A stretch of 5,386 nucleotides of DNA from an uncultured Bacteroidia bacterium (lineage in GTDB: Bacteria > Bacteroidota > Bacteroidia > Bacteroidales > UBA932), in NCBI GenBank assembly GCA_902797895.1, contig CADBUS010000164.1, forward strand, positions 1 to 5,386, read 5' to 3'. Position numbers and translations under genes: made by a program. Below the pieces are notes generated by a model. That model saw only the letters and a list, made by a program, of their open reading frames with translations, made no database searches and was not told where the DNA came from. This document shows positions 1-3,991 of the stretch, piece after piece. How positions within the stretch are numbered: position 1 is the first letter of the stretch; every line of letters starts with the position of its first letter.

Positions 1-201
1 GAATTCTTCCTGTCTCACCAACTCCTGCACAGGCACTTCAAGCGCATTTGCTATTGCAATGAGGGCTTCAAGGCTGGGCTGGGTGGTGTTGGTGACCCAT
101 TTGGAAATAGTTGCCTGATCCTTTCCAAGCTTATCTGCCAACCACTTGTTGTTAAGGTCGTGTTCGGCCAGAACAATTCTTATCCGATTTAATTTTGCCA
201 T
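1..201 (-). CDS. XRE-family helix-turn-helix transcriptional regulator (partial, runs off left edge)
   Basis: Reading leftwards from the ATG at 201-199, the frame stays open for 67 codons to the window edge, so the C-terminus is missing. An in-frame TGA at 216-214 makes this ATG the only possible start. The translation begins MAKLNRIRIVLAEHDLNNKW and contains a Cro/C1-type helix-turn-helix at about residues 15-50, with the pattern WLADKLGKDQATISKW followed by QPSLEALIAIANALEV. This is the typical spacing of XRE DNA-binding domains (established knowledge). Bacteroidota carry many such stand-alone proteins of about 65-80 residues, so probably only a few residues are lost. It lies 30 bases downstream of the 167-residue gene on the same strand and is probably co-transcribed with it. 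A DNA-binding regulator is nearly certain; its target is unknown, although the palindromes at 852-911 upstream of the operon are candidate operators (inference). Confidence 0.85.
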   Translation of the reverse strand, partial: MAKLNRIRIVLAEHDLNNKWLADKLGKDQATISKWVTNTTQPSLEALIAIANALEVPVQELVRQEEF

Positions 202-231
202 AATATCTTGTTGTCAATCGTAATCAGTGTT

Positions 232-735
232 TCAACTAAAATCTGCATCATTTGCAAAGCGAAGACCTTCTGCTGTTTCGTGTTCATATGAAGAACCATC
301 GCATTGATTTGCTTCTCCGTGTCGGATTTGCCATTCTTGATAGGTTGTAAAGATAAAACCGTTTTCGTGAGAAACGACATATTCCTCCCAAAACATATCG
401 GGATTAATAGTTTCACCACTTTCATCCATCAATATCCAATCCTCTGAATGAATAAATGCCAAAATAGAATCCTTTCTTTCTTGATAGAATTTAGGATTTG
501 GCACAAACAAGAATTTCCATCCATGTGAGAGTTTCCCGATATGCACCTCTTCATATATTTGTTGACGTAAAGAGTCTATATCTTCATCCAAGGAGCTGTC
601 AACTTCTCCTGGACAACGGCCAATATCATCCTTGATAGAATCAATCCTTTGCTGATATTGCTTGGCTATTAAGTCCATCAATTCCTTCTTGCGTTCCGCT
701 TTTGGAATCTTTCGCATGTATATGTTTGTCCCCAT
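232..735 (-). CDS. Hypothetical protein, 167 aa, with HIGK-x-S-x-GW motif
   Basis: A 167-residue soluble, acidic protein with no signal peptide or membrane segment. Residues 8-62 are highly charged and probably helical (KAERKKELMDLIAKQYQQR and onwards). Residues 65-78 read HIGKLSHGWKFLFV, and residues 99-118 contain DESGETINPDMFWEE. From memory, this order (HIGKSSxGW, then a D-E-x-G-E element before a W/F-rich helix, then a C-terminal G-x-x-F...D-FS ending) recurs in uncharacterised proteins of phages and mobile regions in Bacteroidota and Firmicutes; here the C-terminus is GLRFANDADFS. Those relatives often begin with a Cys-rich knuckle, which is absent here. No function is known and I do not assign one. 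The start could also be the ATG at 717-715 (Met7), since neither has a strong ribosome site. It heads a probable operon with the XRE regulator downstream. Confidence 0.75.
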   Translation of the reverse strand: MGTNIYMRKIPKAERKKELMDLIAKQYQQRIDSIKDDIGRCPGEVDSSLDEDIDSLRQQIYEEVHIGKLSHGWKFLFVPNPKFYQERKDSILAFIHSEDWILMDESGETINPDMFWEEYVVSHENGFIFTTYQEWQIRHGEANQCDGSSYEHETAEGLRFANDADFS

Positions 736-805
736 ATTCCATTACTATTTATCAAATTGTTGAATGTCAAATGAATGTAGCTTTAAGAATCGCTTAACTT
801 GTTTG

Positions 806-813
806 CAAAGGTA
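806..813 (-). promoter_or_regulatory. Bacteroidota-type -7 box (TACCTTTG) for the leftward operon
   Basis: On the minus strand this reads TACCTTTGCAAA, an exact match to the Bacteroidota -7 consensus TAnnTTTG and its frequent GCA extension. It lies 71 bases upstream of the ATG at 735, giving an expected leader of about 60-65 bases. A clear TTTG -33 element at 19-21 bases is lacking: the region there is only T-rich, and the nearest TTTG is 12 bases upstream, which is too close. The box is plausible but not proven. Confidence 0.55.
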
Positions 814-851
814 GGAAATTTTATTCAAAAATAGGTAAAATAGACTTAATA

Positions 852-911
852 TTTATTACTCGTAGTAAAAAATTGATAATTTTATCAACTATTTGACACT
901 TGACAGTCAAA
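852..911. promoter_or_regulatory. Cluster of three inverted repeats, candidate operators
   Basis: Three inverted repeats follow one another. TTACT-CGT-AGTAA lies at 856-868. TTGATAA-TT-TTATCAA, with perfect 7-base arms, lies at 873-888. TTTGAC-N8-GTCAAA lies at 892-911 and contains a tandem TTGACAC/TTGACAG (893-906). They lie upstream of the leftward -7 box at 806-813 and about 200 bases before the rightward gene at 1109. Short, closely spaced palindromes in a divergent spacer are typical of repressor or activator binding sites; the protein that binds is unknown. The XRE protein at 1-201 is the only regulator in view (inference). The T-run at 915-920 after the third repeat could instead make it a weak hairpin terminator, but no rightward gene precedes it. 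I see nothing else firm between 736 and 1108 apart from the boxes listed separately. Confidence 0.4.
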
Positions 912-1073
912 GGCTTTTTTACAATGAGAATTCGGAGAAGATCGCAAAAAGTTCGGAATATTCATACAACAGAAAACAAGCGAAAAACATATAAAATATC
1001 GATTGTGGGAGTATTCTCTTTGTTTAATTCAAATGAACGTAAAGGAGAGTGAACATTATACCTAAAAATTTTC

Positions 1074-1081
1074 TACATTTG
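1074..1081 (+). promoter_or_regulatory. Possible -7 box (TACATTTG) for the GlsB-type gene
   Basis: An exact TAnnTTTG match 27 bases before the ATG at 1109 would give a leader of only about 20 bases. No TTTG lies at the -33 position (around 1050-1054 is GTGAAC), and the surroundings are AT-rich, so a chance match is quite possible. Confidence 0.25.
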
Positions 1082-1108
1082 TTCCAATTGATTTTAATTA
1101 CTGATAGT

Positions 1109-1366
1109 ATGAACATTATTATTACTTTACTCATTGGAGCAGTTGCGGGGTGGCTTGCCGGCTTCTTCGTAATTAAAGACAAGGGCGGTCTTATTTGGAA
1201 CATCTTAATTGGTCTTGCCGGAGGTTTTGTCGGTGGCTGGCTGCTTGGCAAACTCGGTGCGACCAGTCCATTCTGGGCACAATGGTATGGCCAAATTGTC
1301 AGCGCAGTCATTGGTGCCGTTATTCTATTGGCTATCTGGAACATTGTAAAGAAGGCCTTCAAGTAA
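1109..1366 (+). CDS. GlsB/YeaQ/YmgE family small membrane protein
   Basis: An 85-residue, glycine-rich, very hydrophobic protein of the transglycosylase-associated family (PF04226). Members are small inner-membrane proteins often linked to stress; despite the family name, no enzyme activity is established. Three membrane segments are visible at about residues 3-21, 29-48 and 62-80, joined by short polar turns (KDKG at 23-26 and TSPFWAQWYGQ at 52-62), and the protein ends in the basic tail KKAFK. Glycine spacing such as GAVAGWLAG and GLAGGFVGGWLLGKLG is the family hallmark. The frame is also open upstream to a GTG at 1049, which would add 20 residues (MNIIPKNFLHLFQLILITDS). I chose ATG 1109 because it gives the usual family length of about 80-90 residues and starts directly at the first membrane helix. 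It appears to be transcribed alone, followed by stem-loops. Confidence 0.85.
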   Translation: MNIIITLLIGAVAGWLAGFFVIKDKGGLIWNILIGLAGGFVGGWLLGKLGATSPFWAQWYGQIVSAVIGAVILLAIWNIVKKAFK

Positions 1367-1384
1367 TCCTTCGCCCTCTGCTCT

Positions 1385-1411
1385 TTTAAGTAGCTCTCAA
1401 GGCCACTTAAA
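1385..1411 (+). other. Stem-loop just after the GlsB-type gene
   Basis: TTTAAGT (1385-1391) and ACTTAAA (1405-1411) form a perfect 7-base stem around a 13-base loop, starting 19 bases after the stop codon. No T-run follows, so it is not a classical terminator; it could protect the 3' end of the mRNA or be chance in AT-rich sequence. Confidence 0.3.
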
Positions 1412-1420
1412 GCACACAAT

Positions 1421-1473
1421 ACGCCCCTCATTCACGGCCATCTGCGACATCCATCCAGGCCGGTGAGGGGTGT
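1421..1473 (+). terminator. GC-rich stem-loop, probable transcription terminator
   Basis: ACGCCCCTCA (1421-1430) pairs with TGAGGGGTGT (1464-1473) over 10 positions, including one G-U pair. An inner GGCC/GGCC pairing (1436-1439 with 1458-1461) extends the stem across an uneven internal loop. A short T-rich stretch (TTTAT, overlapping the stem end at 1473) follows. It lies 55 bases after the GlsB-type gene and before the methyltransferase promoter, the expected place for a terminator. The weak T-run lowers confidence. Confidence 0.5.
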
Positions 1474-1497
1474 TTATGTACGCCCACTTCCCAGAAA

Positions 1498-1559
1498 ATC
1501 CCCTCCTGCATAGGATTCAAAGAAAACCTTTGTAGAATCTCTTGCCAAAGGAGAGGGAT
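1498..1559 (+). other. Long imperfect stem-loop upstream of the methyltransferase
   Basis: ATCCCCTCCT (1498-1507) pairs with AGGAGAGGGAT (1549-1559), giving 10 base pairs with a single bulged A at 1554. Within it lies a second hairpin: GATT-CAAAG (1514-1522) pairs with CTTTG and AATC (1528-1532 and 1536-1539) around an AAAAC loop. The 62-base two-part fold lies 43 bases before the promoter at 1602, so it belongs to the end of the upstream transcript or is a small inserted repeat, not the methyltransferase leader. Nothing in it is a known RNA family that I recognise. Confidence 0.4.
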
Positions 1560-1601
1560 ATTTATGCAACAACCATTCTAAAAAAATACTCACAATTAGG
1601 T

Positions 1602-1633
1602 ATTGATAGAGAGGTGATTAGGGGGTAGCTTTG
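1602..1633 (+). promoter_or_regulatory. Bacteroidota-type promoter for the methyltransferase gene
   Basis: TAGCTTTG at 1626-1633 (followed by CA) is an exact -7 match to TAnnTTTG. ATTG at 1602-1605, 20 bases upstream, keeps the TTG core of the -33 element TTTG. Transcription would start near 1640, leaving a leader of roughly 17 bases before ATG 1657. This is the best promoter in the window, because both elements and their spacing fit. Confidence 0.6.
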
Positions 1634-1656
1634 CAATGAATTAAAGTTTATCGGAT

Positions 1657-2484
1657 ATGGAACAGCAGCAACTAAGTGGAGTAGCGGATACTTTGTATAT
1701 TCCGTTGATTGCAAGAATTTATGGTTCAAAGCATTACCCTGAGTATTTTTATGACAAAGCGGCTCTCCAAATAGAGGAAAAGCTCCCCCTATCGGCAAGG
1801 CAGATGAGAGTTAAGGAGTATGAACATATTGCTGCTATAGCACGATATTATAATCTCGATAATAGTGCTAAAGAGTTCATTGCTCGCACAGAGAGTGGCA
1901 ATATAATAAATCTGGGTGTTGGATTAGACACTATGTATCAAAGAATTACCCTTACATCTAACTCTAAAAAGTCAGACTCTCACACCTTTTATGAGCTTGA
2001 TTTTCCTGATGTTATAAAGTTGCGCAAAGCTCAACTCGGAGAGGGAGAAAATGAGATTCTTATAGAGGGAGACATTAACAATCTTGAGTGGACTAAAGAG
2101 ATTACAAACCCCTCATTGCCAACGCTTATGATTGCCTCCGGAGTATTTCAATATTTCCATCGCCACGAGCTTTTAGAGTTCTTCAAAAGGATAAAAGAAA
2201 AATTTCCTAAAGGTGAAATTGTATTTGATGCCACAGACAAATTCGGCATAAAAATGGCCAACTACTTTGTGAGGCGCACCGGCAACCAATCCGCCCAAAT
2301 GTACTTTTACATAAAGAGTGCGAATGAGATAGCAAAAGCCACCAATACAGAGCTTTACAGCCATATCACTTTCTTTGCACAGACTCGCAAAATACTGCGT
2401 AAAAAGTTAAAAACAAGCACCAAAATACTTATGATGCTTGGAGACCGATTCAAAAAAGCTAACATAATACATCTCAAATTTTAA
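1657..2484 (+). CDS. Class I SAM-dependent methyltransferase, leucine carboxyl methyltransferase (PF04072) type
   Basis: A 275-residue cytoplasmic enzyme predicted to transfer a methyl group from S-adenosylmethionine. The SAM-binding motif I is INLGVGLDTMYQR (84-96), where the G-x-GLDT core is diagnostic of the PF04072 family. YELDFPDVIKLR (112-123) holds the acidic residue expected to bind the SAM ribose, GDI lies at 138-140, and LMIASGVFQYF (157-167) corresponds to the family's 'EGV-x-x-YL' motif IV. Family members methylate carboxyl or hydroxyl groups, including leucine carboxylates, tetracenomycin-type polyketides and mycobacterial metabolites; the substrate here is unknown and no biosynthetic cluster surrounds it. 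The length is normal and the frame intact. The basic C-terminus (KILRKKLKTSTK) is a little unusual. The gene has its own promoter and a more AT-rich codon choice than the downstream metabolic genes, which may indicate separate acquisition (inference). Confidence 0.8.
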   Translation: MEQQQLSGVADTLYIPLIARIYGSKHYPEYFYDKAALQIEEKLPLSARQMRVKEYEHIAAIARYYNLDNSAKEFIARTESGNIINLGVGLDTMYQRITLTSNSKKSDSHTFYELDFPDVIKLRKAQLGEGENEILIEGDINNLEWTKEITNPSLPTLMIASGVFQYFHRHELLEFFKRIKEKFPKGEIVFDATDKFGIKMANYFVRRTGNQSAQMYFYIKSANEIAKATNTELYSHITFFAQTRKILRKKLKTSTKILMMLGDRFKKANIIHLKF

Positions 2485-2563
2485 CTCGTTACCTCTACTC
2501 TCTCTCCCGATAGATTATCCGCAATATTATCTGACAAAGCATACAACCTATCTCAACATTTCG

Positions 2564-2571
2564 TATATTTG
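2564..2571 (+). promoter_or_regulatory. Possible -7 box (TATATTTG) for the dehydrogenase/CoA-transferase operon
   Basis: An exact TAnnTTTG match lies in the 230-base spacer 80 bases after the methyltransferase stop. No TTTG stands at the expected -33 position. A second exact match, TAGCTTTG at 2611-2618, lies inside the first copy of the 39-base repeat and also lacks a -33 partner. One of them probably drives the operon; use of 2564-2571 would give a leader of about 135 bases containing the whole repeat. Confidence 0.4.
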
Positions 2572-2586
2572 TAGATGGTGCGGGCC

Positions 2587-2664
2587 GGGCAAGCCCCTGC
2601 CCTGCAGAGGTAGCTTTGCCAAAACGGGCAAACCCCTACCCTGCAAAGGCTGCTTTGCTAAATG
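2587..2664 (+). repeat. Two tandem copies of a 39-base hairpin-forming repeat
   Basis: Copy 1 (2587-2625) and copy 2 (2626-2664) match at 31 of 39 positions by eye. Each contains a small hairpin with a conserved right arm: GCAGAG-GTAG-CTTTGC in copy 1 (2604-2619) and GCAAAG-GCTG-CTTTGC in copy 2 (2643-2658). The A-to-G difference in the left arm keeps pairing through a G-U pair. Copy 1 also has GGGCA/TGCCC (2587-2591 with 2598-2602). Across the junction, TTTGCC (2615-2620) can pair with GGCAAA (2627-2632), competing with the first hairpin. The repeat lies in the probable leader of the dehydrogenase gene. Confidence 0.6.
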
Positions 2665-2714
2665 CTCAGTGGCAGATAGGCTACCCTCCGCACGCAAACC
2701 ATAAAGAGAGATAT

Positions 2715-3893
2715 ATGATACATAACTTCATCTACGATATACCTGTTAGGGTATATTTTGGCAAAGGCCAGATAGAGGGCAACTTAGGCAAAGAGCTAAA
2801 AGGTTTTGGAAAGAGGGTGCTGCTGACATACGGCGGTGGCTCAATCAAAAAATCGGGGCTGTACGACAAAGTTCTGAAAGAGATTGAAGAGGCAGGTTTG
2901 GAACTCTATGAACTGCCTGGCATTGAGCCTAATCCGCGTATCGATTCTGTGCGCAAGGGAGCCCAGATGTGCAAGGAGCACAATATAGATGTTATACTTG
3001 CGGTGGGCGGAGGCTCTACCATAGATGCCTCAAAGTTTATGGCTGCCGGAGCCTGCGTAGAGCACGATCCGTGGGATTTCTTGGACCACTCCAAACGCGC
3101 TCCTGTTACCAAGGCACTCCCGATAGTTGATATTCTGACTCTCTCCGCCACAGGTAGCGAGATGGATTGCGGCGGAGTTATCAGCAACCCTGTCACCAAC
3201 GACAAAATTGGCAGAATGGAGTTCCCTATGCTACCAAAGGTCTCATTCTTGGATCCTACAATTACCTATAGTGTAAGCCCTTACCAGACAGCTTGCGGCG
3301 CAGCAGATATACTATCCCACATTTTTGAGGTCTATTTCAATATGGATCAGGATATGTATATGCTTGATTGCTTTATGGAAGGATTGATTAAGACAATTAT
3401 AAAGTATGCCCCTATCGCGATTAAAGAGCCGGAGAACTATGAAGCAAGAGCAAATATGATGTGGGCCTCCTCCTGGGCAATCAACGGCTTTATAAATGGT
3501 GGAAAGAGGCAGGCTTGGAGCTGCCACCCTATGGAGCACGAACTCTCTGCATACTACGATATTACGCACGGCCTTGGGCTTGCTATTCTCACTCCGCGAT
3601 GGATGAAATACTGCCTGAGTGAAAAAACCGTAAGCAAATATGTACAGTTTGCCACAAATGTATTTGGATTGGATGCAACTATGCCGAGCTTCCAGGTTGC
3701 AGAGAACGCAATAGCTCTTATGGAGCACTTTTTCTTCAAAACACTCGGCCTGAAGAGCACTCTATCTGAGATTGAGATAGATAGCTCCAACTTTGCAACA
3801 ATGGCAAAGAAGGCGGTTTTGGGAGGAACGCTCAAGGGCTTTGTACCTCTAAAACAGGAGGATGTGGAAAAGATTTACACAATGTGCTTGTAA
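2715..3893 (+). CDS. Iron-containing alcohol dehydrogenase, butanol dehydrogenase/YqhD group
   Basis: A 392-residue cytoplasmic oxidoreductase of the group III (metal-dependent) alcohol dehydrogenases, reducing an aldehyde to an alcohol with NAD(P)H. The N-terminal nucleotide-binding domain shows YFGKGQI (14-20), YGGGSIKKSGLYDKV (39-53) and AVGGGSTIDASK (96-107). The GGGS at 40-43 corresponds to the NADPH phosphate-contacting loop of E. coli YqhD, so NADPH preference is likely. Metal ligands are all present: Asp198 and His202 (AADILSHIFE), His271 (SCHPMEHE) and His285 (DITHG), matching YqhD Asp194/His198/His267/His281 with a constant offset of four. ATG 2715 is preceded by AAAGAGAG and begins at the usual family N-terminus (MIHNFIYDIP). 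A TTG at 2616 in the same frame would add 33 residues encoded largely by the repeat and is unlikely. The substrate is unproven; the CoA-transferase neighbour suggests a C4 aldehyde such as succinate semialdehyde or butanal. Confidence 0.92.
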   Translation: MIHNFIYDIPVRVYFGKGQIEGNLGKELKGFGKRVLLTYGGGSIKKSGLYDKVLKEIEEAGLELYELPGIEPNPRIDSVRKGAQMCKEHNIDVILAVGGGSTIDASKFMAAGACVEHDPWDFLDHSKRAPVTKALPIVDILTLSATGSEMDCGGVISNPVTNDKIGRMEFPMLPKVSFLDPTITYSVSPYQTACGAADILSHIFEVYFNMDQDMYMLDCFMEGLIKTIIKYAPIAIKEPENYEARANMMWASSWAINGFINGGKRQAWSCHPMEHELSAYYDITHGLGLAILTPRWMKYCLSEKTVSKYVQFATNVFGLDATMPSFQVAENAIALMEHFFFKTLGLKSTLSEIEIDSSNFATMAKKAVLGGTLKGFVPLKQEDVEKIYTMCL

Positions 3894-3898
3894 CCTAC

Positions 3899-3927
3899 TG
3901 TCACTCTGAGCGCAAGCGAAGAGTCTA
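3899..3927 (+). repeat. REP-like intergenic hairpin between dehydrogenase and CoA-transferase
   Basis: ACTCT (3903-3907) pairs with AGAGT (3920-3924) around a CGC-AA-GCG core (3911-3918). The phrase CACTCTGAGCGCAAGCGAAG strongly resembles the dispersed intergenic repeat of the form 'TCATTCTGAGCG-AGCGAAGAATC' that I recall from many bacterial genomes and metagenomes. Lying just after the dehydrogenase stop and inside a probable operon, it may stabilise the upstream mRNA or lower expression of the downstream gene. The remainder of this 98-base spacer is A-rich with no promoter box. Confidence 0.5.
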
Positions 3928-3991
3928 AAACAAAGGAAGAAAATAGAAAAGAAAAATACAAACAAATAAACCAATTAAAAACCAATCAGAT

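Noticed and set aside
1..6. GAATTC (EcoRI site) at the first base as a cloning junction
   Set aside because: Another GAATTC lies at 928-933 and none is at the right end; the reading frame simply runs into it, so this is not evidence of an artificial join.
189..425. Minus-strand open frame of 78 codons
   Set aside because: It overlaps the better-supported 167-residue gene and the start of the XRE gene in another frame, and its sequence has no family-like pattern.
1..735. Toxin-antitoxin reading of the 167-residue gene plus XRE gene
   Set aside because: The order would fit HigBA-like systems, but the upstream protein is larger than those toxins, acidic, and has no RelE/HigB or other toxin motif.
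893..906. Tandem TTGACA as sigma-70 -35 boxes
   Set aside because: Other signals point to Bacteroidota, whose main sigma factor uses TTTG/TAnnTTTG. No matching TATAAT stands 16-18 bases downstream.
1024..1431. Minus-strand open frame of 135 codons opposite the GlsB-type gene
   Set aside because: It is antisense to a clear family member. Its Pro/Ala/Lys-rich middle is what the reverse strand of Gly/Leu/Trp membrane codons produces.
2616..2714. TTG-initiated N-terminal extension of the dehydrogenase (33 residues)
   Set aside because: It is encoded mostly by the 39-base repeat, no family member I know has such an extension, and ATG 2715 has a purine-rich ribosome site and the normal N-terminus.
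3312..3835. Two minus-strand open frames opposite the dehydrogenase
   Set aside because: They lie fully inside a strongly conserved coding gene and resemble no family.
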